Source of the DNA: Hydrogenoanaerobacterium sp032017025
Lineage (GTDB): Bacteria; Bacillota; Clostridia; Oscillospirales; Ruminococcaceae
Reading direction: 5' to 3'
NCBI RefSeq assembly: GCF_032017025.1
Contig: NZ_DALZQO010000001.1
Span: forward strand, 310,001 to 374,000
Length of the DNA: 64,000 nt
A program made the translations under genes and the position numbers. Positions 43,488-51,644 of this stretch are shown here, one piece after another. The notes below the pieces were generated by a model, which saw only the letters and a program-made list of their open reading frames with translations, was not told where the DNA came from and searched no databases. The first letter of the stretch is position 1. Every line of letters begins with the position of its first letter.

Positions 43488-44716
43488 GATTGTACCGCCT
43501 TTTCTAATCCTTGAATGCAGTCTTGCCATTTGTCGCGGTCGAGGTTTTCACGCAAACCAAACATTAGCTTGCCCACCACCTTAACCGAAGCATTTTCGAC
43601 AAGCCGTCGCAGCTGCTCCTGCTCTCTGGCATCAATATCCAGCCGCTGAATCGATTTATAGATGCGCCCTGTAATATCTAAGGCCGCAAGCGCGCTGATG
43701 TCATTGATTTTCGGCACCAACTCACGGAAATAATACCAATTTTCAAAATCGTCTCGGTACTCCTCAAGAATACCGTTTGCAAGCGCCACGCCCGCATTTT
43801 CGGCTTCGGTAACCGACGCACCGCCAAGGCTGTCGATATCGTAAAGCTGAACCCCCTGCACATCCGAAAGGCGCGCAGAGATATCACGCGGAACCGCAAG
43901 GTCAACAAGCAGCTTGGGCGAACCGTCGAGATACGGCAAAGCCTCATCGTATTGGATGGTATGGTGTGGGCTGGTTGTTGCGCTCACCACCACACGGCAG
44001 CTTGCCAGCTCCTTCAAGCGGTCGTCATAGGGGACAACGCTGCACCCTTGCGGGATGATGACGTCGCCTGTTTTGTATCGGCGCAGCGTCATTTTTACAT
44101 CACAACCCTGCTCTACCAAAGCCTTGGCGGTAAGCCTGCCCATTTCACCATTGCCAATGACGAGGCAGTGCACACCCTCAAGGCTGACAAGCTCGCTTGC
44201 CAGCAGCTCGACGGTACGAGTGGCAACCGAGGTATCGAGTGCGGTGAGATGCACTGTTGTTTTAACACGCTTTGCCGCGGTAACCGCCGTACGGAACAGC
44301 CGCTGAAGCACACTGTCGGCACAGCCGCAGCCGTGCGAAAGTGCCAGCGCTTCACCCACCTGTGTAATAATCTGATCTTCGCCAAACACCTTGCTCTTCA
44401 TCCCGCAGGAGGTATGCAGCAAATGGCAAAGTGCATCTCTGCCGCTTCGCTCTACAAAGTAGCTTTCGTAATCGCATGGGCTTGCACCCTTTACTGCGCA
44501 CAAAATTTCGTAGGGAGTTTTTGCAGGCTCGGTGTCATAGCTGAGCCACAGCTCGGTACGGTTACAGGTGGAAAGAAGGACACAGCCTGCTGCGCCAAAT
44601 TCCGCCCGGATGCGCTGCATCGCTGCCACTGCCGTGGCTTTTGTGAACGAAAACAGCTCGCGGTATTCAATTGTCGCCTTGCTGTGGTCAATGCCCACCA
44701 TCTTGATATTGATCAA
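43484..44716 (-). CDS. hemA: Glutamyl-tRNA reductase
   Basis: About 410 residues. TTG 44716 is preferred: it overlaps the cbiG stop (TTGA) and follows GGAG by nine bases. VGIDHSKATIEYRELF, LLSTCNRTELWLSY with the catalytic Cys, FGEDQIITQVGEAL, and the Rossmann motif GNGEMGRLTA. It reduces glutamyl-tRNA to glutamate semialdehyde, the committed step of the C5 tetrapyrrole route. Being inside the B12 operon puts tetrapyrrole entry under riboswitch control. Confidence 0.94.
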   Translation of the reverse strand: MINIKMVGIDHSKATIEYRELFSFTKATAVAAMQRIRAEFGAAGCVLLSTCNRTELWLSYDTEPAKTPYEILCAVKGASPCDYESYFVERSGRDALCHLLHTSCGMKSKVFGEDQIITQVGEALALSHGCGCADSVLQRLFRTAVTAAKRVKTTVHLTALDTSVATRTVELLASELVSLEGVHCLVIGNGEMGRLTAKALVEQGCDVKMTLRRYKTGDVIIPQGCSVVPYDDRLKELASCRVVVSATTSPHHTIQYDEALPYLDGSPKLLVDLAVPRDISARLSDVQGVQLYDIDSLGGASVTEAENAGVALANGILEEYRDDFENWYYFRELVPKINDISALAALDITGRIYKSIQRLDIDAREQEQLRRLVENASVKVVGKLMFGLRENLDRDKWQDCIQGLEKAVQS

Positions 44717-45747
44717 AACCGTATTCTCCAATCCTCACACGCAAGCGCCGCTGTTACACCGTTTGCGCCGCTTTTTTTTACAATCAGTTCCCCGCCCGAA
44801 CCAAGCACCGCCGCTCGCTCACAGACATTATCCACACCTGTGACACTGCTAACAAACTGTGACGGGGTAAATTCACCCTGTACCTGCGCTAGCTGTTGTG
44901 CCGTAAAGGTGACAAAGGGCAGTTTATGGGCAGAGCAAAGGCCTGTAAGCCCCTGCTCATTTGCTTTTAAAGCAATGGAACAAACCTGCCTCAGCGCAAA
45001 AAATGAGATATGATGCTGCCAAAGCACCTTTCGCAAATGCTCTTCAATTGCATTCTGCTTAATGCCGCGCCTGCACCCGATGCCCGCTGTTATGATACGC
45101 GGTATGAGGTTGAGGGTGCAGTCAAAGGGGCGTTTGTTTTCATCCAAAGAGATTACAATGCCGAGTTTGCCGCTTGCTTGCGGTGTTACTCCCGCCGGAA
45201 GCGCACCCTCTACAGCAAAATCGCTTGCAAAGCCGATGGAGATGCCATCGAGCAATGCCGCTGAAATACGCTTTGCGGCAGACAGGTTCGCAATGGTAAG
45301 ATTGTTTTGTACCGCCCAACTATCCACCGAAAAAAGGTTGTTGCGGTCGGTTGCGGTGGAGATAACAGGCTGTGCGCCTGCTATGGCTGCCACCTGCAGC
45401 GTAAGGTTATTCGCGCCGCCGATATGCCCCGAAAGCAACGACACCGCAAAATCCCCTTGCTCATCAATGACGATAACGGCGGGGTCGGTGGTTTTATCGT
45501 TCACATAAGGGGCGATAGCGCGCACCGCAATGCCCGCGGCCGATACAAAAACCAACCCGTCGGCGGTAGCAAACGCATCTTTTGCCCACTCTCCCAAGGT
45601 GGAGGCGACGGGAACCAAGCCCGTGCCTGCCGCATGGCGGGGCATGGCATACGCCTTACAGCTGTGCCCCTGCGCACGTAAGCCCTCGGCAAGACGAGCG
45701 CACAGCGTAGAACCATTCGCGGTAAACGATATGAGTGATATACGCAT
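44713..45747 (-). CDS. cbiG: Cobalt-precorrin-5A hydrolase CbiG
   Basis: 344 residues. FVSAAGIAVRAIAPYVNDKTTDPAV and LLSGHIGGANNLT are the family hallmarks; the C-terminal domain begins near GIGCRRGIKQNAIEE. It opens the delta-lactone and releases acetaldehyde in the oxygen-independent pathway, so it is a marker of the anaerobic route. ATG 45747 follows GGGGCG. Confidence 0.95.
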   Translation of the reverse strand: MRISLISFTANGSTLCARLAEGLRAQGHSCKAYAMPRHAAGTGLVPVASTLGEWAKDAFATADGLVFVSAAGIAVRAIAPYVNDKTTDPAVIVIDEQGDFAVSLLSGHIGGANNLTLQVAAIAGAQPVISTATDRNNLFSVDSWAVQNNLTIANLSAAKRISAALLDGISIGFASDFAVEGALPAGVTPQASGKLGIVISLDENKRPFDCTLNLIPRIITAGIGCRRGIKQNAIEEHLRKVLWQHHISFFALRQVCSIALKANEQGLTGLCSAHKLPFVTFTAQQLAQVQGEFTPSQFVSSVTGVDNVCERAAVLGSGGELIVKKSGANGVTAALACEDWRIRF

Positions 45748-45795
45748 GCGGCGCCCCCCTTAATAATACACTAAATCGACGTTTCGAACTGTTAT

Positions 45796-46551
45796 TTAAA
45801 CGGATGCTTCTCGGAATTCGGTAGTAAATGCAGGGTCGTAAAGCTTGCTGCGCTCGTATTGGTCTCCGAGAAAGCCACCGACGAGAATGAGTGCGGTTTT
45901 TGTAATACCGTTGCTCGTTGCCATCTGCGGCAGGGTGCCAATCGTACCAATCACCTGCTTTTCATCGGGCCATGTCGCCTTGTATACAATGGCTGCGGGA
46001 GTATCCTCGGTATAGCCGCCCTTCAGCAGCCGTTCACGCAGCTCCTCAAGCATACCGGTAGAAAGAAAGATTGCCATGGTTGCTCCGTGGGCCGCAAGCA
46101 GCGATATCTCTTCTTTCTCTGGTACAGGGGTTCTGCCCGCCATGCGCGTGATGATAACGGTTTGTGAGACATCAGGTAAGGTGTACTCGGCTTTGAGAGC
46201 CGCCGCCGCACCGCAAAACGAGCTGACACCGGGCGTAACATCGTAATGAAAGCCCGCCGCATCCAGCAAATCCATCTGCTCGCGAATTGCGCCGTAGATG
46301 GAAGGGTCGCCCGTGTGCAGGCGCACCGTGGTTTTGCCCTGTGCCTCTGCCGCGCTTATCACGGAAATTACCTGTTCCAGCGTCATTTTTGCGCTGTCGT
46401 GTATTTCACAGCCCTCTTTCGCATTGTCAAGCAGGGCGGGGTTCACCAGTGAGCCCGCATAGATGATAACGTCTGCCTGCTGCAGCAGCCGCTGACCACG
46501 CACGGTAATCAAATCGGGGGCACCGCTGCCCGCACCGACAAAATGTATCAT
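45796..46551 (-). CDS. cbiF: Cobalt-precorrin-4 C11-methyltransferase CbiF
   Basis: 251 residues. FVGAGSGAPDLITVRG, IYAGSLVNPALL, RLHTGDPSIYGAIREQMD are the CobM/CbiF signatures. SAM-dependent methylation of C11. It overlaps cbiL by ATGA. Confidence 0.95.
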   Translation of the reverse strand: MIHFVGAGSGAPDLITVRGQRLLQQADVIIYAGSLVNPALLDNAKEGCEIHDSAKMTLEQVISVISAAEAQGKTTVRLHTGDPSIYGAIREQMDLLDAAGFHYDVTPGVSSFCGAAAALKAEYTLPDVSQTVIITRMAGRTPVPEKEEISLLAAHGATMAIFLSTGMLEELRERLLKGGYTEDTPAAIVYKATWPDEKQVIGTIGTLPQMATSNGITKTALILVGGFLGDQYERSKLYDPAFTTEFREASV

Positions 46552-47252
46552 AGCTGCACCTCTTCTTCCTTCACCACAATCACAGAGAAATAGCTCGCGC
46601 CGTCATCTGCGGCATCAATATCGTGGAACACCCGCTCGCCCTCCATGCCGCATTTCTGCACCATCTGCGCACTCTTTAGCATTCCCCGGTCTTTCAACTG
46701 CTGTTTTACCGTATCAAAGGCTTTTCCGGTTTTCATTAGTATTTTGGTGCCGCTCATATCGAGCCCCGAGTCTGCCCCTTTGTAAGATGCCGGCAGCACA
46801 TGCAGTGGCTGCGCGCCCTCGGTAAGCGGAATATTGAGCCGTGCTGCAACCGCACAAAACGACGGCACACCCGCCACAAACTGTGCGGACAGCCCCATAG
46901 CGACAATGCGCTTATGCACATAGGTGTAGGTAGAATAGATGGTGGAATCGCCGAGGGTTAAAAACGCGATGTTCTTTCCCTGCCGCAGCAGCTCTGCGAG
47001 CTCCCCCGCTGCTTCGTCATAGTTGCGGTTCAGCAGCGCCTTGTCGCGCGTCATGGGTATAAACAGCTCTATAAGCTGCTTATCGGCAAGGTTTGGCACC
47101 GCACCGCGCGCAATTTGCAGGGCAACGCCCTCACCATCACCGGTTTTTGGTACCGCCACCACCTCGCAGCGCTCAATAATACGTACCGCCTGTATCGTAA
47201 TCAGTTCTGGGTCGCCGGGGCCCACCCCAACGCCGTATAGAGTTCCGTTCAT
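46548..47252 (-). CDS. cbiL: Cobalt-precorrin-2 C20-methyltransferase CbiL
   Basis: 234 residues. LYGVGVGPGDPELITIQAVR, FLTLGDSTIYSTYTYVH and GVPSFCAVAARLNIPLTEG match CobI/CbiL. Methylates C20, the first methylation after precorrin-2. Four-base overlaps with cbiD and cbiF. Confidence 0.95.
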   Translation of the reverse strand: MNGTLYGVGVGPGDPELITIQAVRIIERCEVVAVPKTGDGEGVALQIARGAVPNLADKQLIELFIPMTRDKALLNRNYDEAAGELAELLRQGKNIAFLTLGDSTIYSTYTYVHKRIVAMGLSAQFVAGVPSFCAVAARLNIPLTEGAQPLHVLPASYKGADSGLDMSGTKILMKTGKAFDTVKQQLKDRGMLKSAQMVQKCGMEGERVFHDIDAADDGASYFSVIVVKEEEVQL

Positions 47253-48415
47253 TGTCCATCCTCCGAATGCAAATTTATGTCGACGGTAAACTGCCGCATC
47301 AGCTTTGGCGCATCGGGGGTCATCCCCAGCGTGCCATAGCGGTTGGAAAACACCACCGCGCCAATTTCCAGTTCTCCGTAGGTTCGCGCCTTAATATGGT
47401 CATCTATCTTTTGCAGAATGCTCTGCATTACTTTCTCTTTCAGCTGTGCCGCCTCAATCAGCTCGATGGCTTCATCGGTGGTGATGCAGCCCATAATCTG
47501 TTCGAGCAGCGGCCGCTGCGCACCCGCAAGCGCGCTGTGTGCCGCTAAAATCTCCATACGGCAGTCGGCATAACGGGAGTGGGTATTGAACACACCGCCC
47601 GCGAGCTTAACAAATTTACCGAGGTGCCCCACCAGCAGTACCCCTTGGAATTTGAGCTGTACTGCGTAGTCGAGCACATCACCAACAAAATTACTGCATT
47701 TTACCGCGTCGTGCAGGTTGAGGTGCAGTGTGTTTTGCGCGTATACCTCGCCATAGTTGCCGGGCGTAACGGCGATATACCGCGCACCGCTCGCTTTGAG
47801 CATATTCATTTCAACTTTAATGGAATCGACCAGTGCCTGTTCGCTCATCGGCTCTACAATGCCGCTGGTGCCAAGCACCGAAATGCCGCCTGTAATGCCC
47901 AAGCGGGGGTTGTAGGTTTTCTTTGCAATCTCGACGCCATCGGGAATGGAAACCTCCACAACAATACCGCCTCGATAGCCGCATTCCTCACAGCTTTCGA
48001 GTACCGCTTCCTCAATCATACGGCGCGGCACTTGATTGATAGCGGCAGTGCCCACAGGGCACTCCAACCCCGCGCGCGTTACCCTGCCAACACCCACGCC
48101 GCCGTCGATGGTGACGCCTTTTACGGCGTAGGAGACCTTTGCATAAACCAGGATTCCGTTTGTGATATCGGGGTCATCCCCACTGTCCTTTCGGATGGCG
48201 CACATGGCAAAGTCCTCGCCCCACGATGGATTTTGTACGTCGAGCGCGAGCGAAAAGCCTTTGGGAGTCAATAGGTTGATATGCGAAACCTCCTGCCCCG
48301 ACAGCAGCATCAGCGTCGCCGCCTTTGCTGCCGCCGCAGCACAGGAGCCGGTGGTGTAGCCGAAGCGCAATTTTTTATTGTCAACATACCGGTATTCTTC
48401 CACGCCATGCACCAT
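47249..48415 (-). CDS. cbiD: Cobalt-precorrin-5B C1-methyltransferase CbiD
   Basis: 388 residues. LRFGYTTGSCAAAAAKAAT near the start and GTSGIVEPMSEQALVDSIK, LVGHLGKFVKLAGG further on are diagnostic. Specific to the anaerobic pathway; methylates C1. The exact start is ambiguous: ATG 48415 is close to AAAAGG, and GTG codons at 48412 and 48403 are alternatives. Confidence 0.95.
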   Translation of the reverse strand: MVHGVEEYRYVDNKKLRFGYTTGSCAAAAAKAATLMLLSGQEVSHINLLTPKGFSLALDVQNPSWGEDFAMCAIRKDSGDDPDITNGILVYAKVSYAVKGVTIDGGVGVGRVTRAGLECPVGTAAINQVPRRMIEEAVLESCEECGYRGGIVVEVSIPDGVEIAKKTYNPRLGITGGISVLGTSGIVEPMSEQALVDSIKVEMNMLKASGARYIAVTPGNYGEVYAQNTLHLNLHDAVKCSNFVGDVLDYAVQLKFQGVLLVGHLGKFVKLAGGVFNTHSRYADCRMEILAAHSALAGAQRPLLEQIMGCITTDEAIELIEAAQLKEKVMQSILQKIDDHIKARTYGELEIGAVVFSNRYGTLGMTPDAPKLMRQFTVDINLHSEDGQ

Positions 48416-48457
48416 CCTTTTTATAGCAGTCCCATTTGCAAAATAGATTCACTTGTA

Positions 48458-49282
48458 TTACAGCAGGCTTTCCAGTTCTTCTATGGTTCTCGGGGGAGCC
48501 CCTTTATTGGCAAGCACACCGCCTGCACAAAGCCTGCTGTACATGCGCAGTACAAAAGGGGGCTGCAAGCCTGTTTTTTCAAGCAGTGGCAGGTCACTGA
48601 ATACCTCTTGTGGCGTACCGGCCGCCTGCACCTCGCCATTACCCAGTACGACAATCCGGTCTGCCCATGCATAAGCAGTATTAACATCATGGGTTGCCAT
48701 TAGTATGGTGATTCCATCGGCACTGAGTTTATCGATTTCCTCCATCAGGCGGCGCGCATGAACGGGGTCGAGCGCCGAGGTTGGTTCGTCAAACAGCAGT
48801 ACCTGCGGGCTCATCGATAGTACCGATGCAACCGAGACACGCTTTTTTTGCCCGCCGCTCAAGAAATGAGGAGGCTTGTCCTTTAGCTCGGTCAAGTTCA
48901 TTGCAGCAAGGCTTTGCGTCACACAGCTGTGAACCTGCTCTTTGCTGTATCCGAGGTTGTGTGGGCCGAACGCAACCTCTTGATAAACATCTACGCAGAA
49001 CAGCTGTGTTTCAGGGTCTTGAAAGACAATGCCGACATTCTTACGCATTTTGATAAGCCCCTTTTTGTCGTAGCCCAAGGGTTCGCCATCAAACAAAATG
49101 CTGCCGGATAATGCCTTGTGAACACCGTTAAGGCACAGAAACAGCGTGCTCTTGCCCGAGCCGTTTGAGCCGAGCACCGCAATGCGTTCGCCGCGCTTAA
49201 CATCAAGGTTCACGCCCTTAAGTGCTTCGGTTCCGTCGGGATAGGTATATTTTAAATCTCGTATGGATAGTATTGTCTCCAC
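48458..49282 (-). CDS. cbiO: Cobalt ECF transporter ATPase CbiO
   Basis: About 274 residues from GTG 49282, five bases after the cbiQ stop. Walker A GSNGSGKST, signature LSGGQKKR, Walker B LLFDEPTSALDP, Q-loop VFQDPETQLF typical of ECF ATPases. Powers cobalt import with CbiM, CbiN and CbiQ. It is a single ATPase, so it would act as a homodimer. Confidence 0.95.
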   Translation of the reverse strand: METILSIRDLKYTYPDGTEALKGVNLDVKRGERIAVLGSNGSGKSTLFLCLNGVHKALSGSILFDGEPLGYDKKGLIKMRKNVGIVFQDPETQLFCVDVYQEVAFGPHNLGYSKEQVHSCVTQSLAAMNLTELKDKPPHFLSGGQKKRVSVASVLSMSPQVLLFDEPTSALDPVHARRLMEEIDKLSADGITILMATHDVNTAYAWADRIVVLGNGEVQAAGTPQEVFSDLPLLEKTGLQPPFVLRMYSRLCAGGVLANKGAPPRTIEELESLL

Positions 49283-49286
49283 TGTG

Positions 49287-50066
49287 TTACCCCGCAATCA
49301 GTTTGGTGAAAATCGCCGCAGAAATGAGTGCTAGCTCATACACTGCCAGCATCGCTTTTTGGCGGCCGGTGGTGCGTATCAGCTCACCGGTAAAGGCAAA
49401 ATCGCCGTCATACCCGCGCGATTCCATGGCATCGTACAGCCGAGATGACTTCTGAAACGCCCCTACAAACACCGAGGATGCCAGCACCGACAGTGAACGA
49501 AAGGACGCACGGTACCCCATATTCCCCAGCCTTGCCTTTTGCGCAACCGCCATCTGCTCCGCCATACCCAGAAGGATAAAGATAAAGCGATAGATCATCA
49601 TCATGAGCTCGGTGAGCAGCTTAGGGGTGTGCATGCGGTCGAGTAACCCAAGCAAATCGCTCATCGGGGTAGATACGTATAAAAAGTATAGGCACGAAAC
49701 ACCCGCCATCGATTTTAAGAAGACGTTCAGTGCCTGTTCTACCCCCGCCCTTGTGACAACCAGATAGCTGCCAAATACAGGCAGATTTACAAATCCGGCA
49801 GGCTCAGCGGAAAAGCTGACCGAGATAGTGACCACGCCGAGGAGTAAGAACCAGAACGGAATAGCGCACATCCTCAGGTAGCGGCGCAGCGGCAGCCCCG
49901 AAATAACGATGCAGAGCAGCGTCATCAGTGCAAGCACACCGGCCGAAAACAGGTTCTCACTCACCAGCAAGGTGCACAGCAGTGTAGAGACCGCAAGCCC
50001 CGCCTTAAAAGCAGGGCTCACGTCTTTGATCTTAGAGCCGTATGCGAGCCGATCCATGGTTACCAT
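49287..50066 (-). CDS. cbiQ: Cobalt ECF transporter T component CbiQ
   Basis: 259 residues, several membrane helices. MDRLAYGSKIKDVSPAFKAG at the start and the coupling motifs MAVAQKARLG and AMESRGYDG identify a CbiQ-type transmembrane component that links the ATPase to CbiM. AAGGA lies ten bases before the ATG. Confidence 0.94.
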   Translation of the reverse strand: MVTMDRLAYGSKIKDVSPAFKAGLAVSTLLCTLLVSENLFSAGVLALMTLLCIVISGLPLRRYLRMCAIPFWFLLLGVVTISVSFSAEPAGFVNLPVFGSYLVVTRAGVEQALNVFLKSMAGVSCLYFLYVSTPMSDLLGLLDRMHTPKLLTELMMMIYRFIFILLGMAEQMAVAQKARLGNMGYRASFRSLSVLASSVFVGAFQKSSRLYDAMESRGYDGDFAFTGELIRTTGRQKAMLAVYELALISAAIFTKLIAG

Positions 50067-50069
50067 TGT

Positions 50070-50375
50070 TTATTGTTCCTTCTTTTTGTACTTCTTGCTG
50101 GCTGCAAGGTAGCCGATGCAAAAGAAAAATATGCCTGAGCCGAGTGCCGCCTGCAAACAGAACAGGAGGCTTTCGGTTTCGCCCCCGGGAGGCGCCCACA
50201 TGGGCTCGAACCACGGCTCGTATTCAGTGTTGATCGAGGTGATAATTTCATCCGCAGCGCCGTCTGCGCCGCCAAACTCGGAATCTTTTATGGTGAGCAG
50301 CGGATAAACCACGATGCCCACACAAACGGCGAGTGCCAAAACAACGCCAAGTACTTTTTTCGTTTTTGTATTCAT
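50070..50375 (-). CDS. cbiN: Cobalt ECF transporter subunit CbiN
   Basis: 101 residues with a membrane helix at each end and an external loop (residues 30-75) containing FGGADGAADEII and EPWFEPMWAPPGGETES, the CbiN pattern. Accessory subunit for metal loading of CbiM. Lies between cbiM and cbiQ with gaps of 12 and 3 bases. Confidence 0.93.
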   Translation of the reverse strand: MNTKTKKVLGVVLALAVCVGIVVYPLLTIKDSEFGGADGAADEIITSINTEYEPWFEPMWAPPGGETESLLFCLQAALGSGIFFFCIGYLAASKKYKKKEQ

Positions 50376-50387
50376 TCTGTTCCCCTC

Positions 50388-51134
50388 CTATTTCACGGTA
50401 ACGCAAAGCGTGTTCAGCTCGTCGGAGCAAAGTGACGCAATCGCGTTGAAGACCAATACAGTTAAGATACCCTCAACGATAGCAAGGGGAATTTGGGTCA
50501 TAGCAAAGATGCCCATAAACTTGCCCCACGACTGCATAAAGCTGACCGTCTCGTTGTTAAATGCAAGGGCAAGCTGGGTTGCCGTAACCGCGTAGGTAAA
50601 CAGGTCGGCGACAAACGCCGCTAAGAACACTTGGATATTTTTAGGAAGCTTACATTTTTTTGCAAGCAAGTAAACACCATAGCCCACAAACGGGCCTGCT
50701 ACTGCCATGGAAAAAGCATTTGCGCCCAAAGTAGTAAGACCGCCATGCGCGAGCAGAATTGCCTGAAACAGCAGCACGATAAAGCCCAGCACAGCCATAA
50801 CGGCAGGGCCGAACAGAATAGCTCCAAGCCCCGTACCGGTGGGGTGAGACGAGCTTGCCGTTACCATGGAAGGCATTTTTAATGCAGAGAGTACAAAGCA
50901 GTATGCACCCGACATTGCCAGCAGCATTTTAATGCGGTTGTTACCCGCACACTGCTTTTTGATGGAAAGAAAGCCCCACACAAAAAAAGGCAAGAAAAGT
51001 GCGCCCCAAACGAGGCACCACCCTGCGGGCAGCATGCCCTCTGCAATGTGCATACCATAGGCAGGCACAACGCTCAGCATCATCATGGACACGAGGATAG
51101 ATGCTTTCATAATGTTTTTTTGCGACTTGTTCAT
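50388..51134 (-). CDS. cbiM: Cobalt ECF substrate-binding membrane protein CbiM
   Basis: 248 residues from ATG 51134 behind GGAG. A signal-like N-terminal helix ends before AYGMHIAEGMLPAGW; the exposed Met-His-Ile N-terminus forms the Co2+ site in this family. Six or so membrane helices follow, with HPTGTGLGAILFGPAVMA. First gene of the operon, directly below the cobalamin riboswitch and its terminator. Confidence 0.95.
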   Translation of the reverse strand: MNKSQKNIMKASILVSMMMLSVVPAYGMHIAEGMLPAGWCLVWGALFLPFFVWGFLSIKKQCAGNNRIKMLLAMSGAYCFVLSALKMPSMVTASSSHPTGTGLGAILFGPAVMAVLGFIVLLFQAILLAHGGLTTLGANAFSMAVAGPFVGYGVYLLAKKCKLPKNIQVFLAAFVADLFTYAVTATQLALAFNNETVSFMQSWGKFMGIFAMTQIPLAIVEGILTVLVFNAIASLCSDELNTLCVTVK

Positions 51135-51180
51135 TTCGTCATTCTCCTTTTTGTTTTTTGAGGATTCGGTCGCAGACATG

Positions 51181-51221
51181 ATAAAACACCGCCCCAGCAT
51201 GCATCAATGCCAAAGCGGTGT
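51181..51221 (-). terminator. Riboswitch expression-platform terminator
   Basis: The minus strand forms a stem beginning ACACCGC and closing with GCGGTGT, with further wobble pairs inside and loop TGATGC, followed by TTTTAT. It lies between the cobalamin riboswitch and cbiM and would stop transcription when B12 is bound. Confidence 0.75.
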
Positions 51222-51286
51222 CGTGAGAATAAAAAAGAATTCTCAAAACGTACGCTGGTTTCCGCAGTACTGTACGCGTTTACTAA

Positions 51287-51455
51287 CTGCAGGCAGATAT
51301 TCTGGCTTGTGCATCAACACACCGATTCGCCTTCCCAGAGAGTTTCTCCAGTGACATTTTGATCGGTACTCCACACTTACAGCAGCGGCCCTGCGCGGGA
51401 TTTTCACCCGACTTCCCATTTCAACAAATTGCCCAAAAGCAATCTGTGACCTGCA
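51287..51455 (-). promoter_or_regulatory. Cobalamin riboswitch
   Basis: The minus strand carries conserved blocks in order: AAATGGGAAGTCGGGTGAAAA, TCCCGCGCAGGGCCGCTGCTG, GTCACTGG, TCTGGGAAGG, and GCCAGAATATCTGCCTGCAG. These correspond to the GGTGAAA...CCGCnnCTGTAA core and the 3' closing CTGCC of the B12 element. It senses adenosylcobalamin or a related corrinoid and represses the operon. Confidence 0.95.
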
Positions 51456-51481
51456 GTCATATTATATATTTTATCATTAAA

Positions 51482-51510
51482 ATTGTACTCAATTAAGTGC
51501 AAACTGTCAA
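51482..51510 (-). promoter_or_regulatory. Main promoter of the cobalamin operon
   Basis: TTGACA (51505-51510 complement), 17 bases, TACAAT (51482-51487 complement). The expected transcript start is about 20 bases before the riboswitch core. Confidence 0.8.
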
Positions 51511-51576
51511 GGGAATATCTTACGAATAACCACAATATATTGCTATTTCTCACAAGATAATACCCAAATCACCACA

Positions 51577-51605
51577 TTGTGTATTTTGTAAAAATGTGGT
51601 AAACT
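51577..51605 (+). promoter_or_regulatory. Weak candidate promoter of the patatin gene, with inverted repeat
   Basis: TTGTGT, 17 bases, TAAACT. CCACAT (51572-51577) and ATGTGG (51594-51599) form an inverted repeat over the promoter, a possible operator. Confidence 0.35.
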
Positions 51606-51644
51606 AAAAAGGAATTAAAATAAACGGCAAAGGGGTGATGTGAT

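Noticed and set aside
43952..45013. A long plus-strand open frame of 353 codons opposite hemA and cbiG
   Set aside because: It lies wholly across two confidently identified genes, has no ribosome site and encodes a His/Cys/Gln-rich composition typical of antisense frames; many similar antisense frames occur across the cobalamin block.
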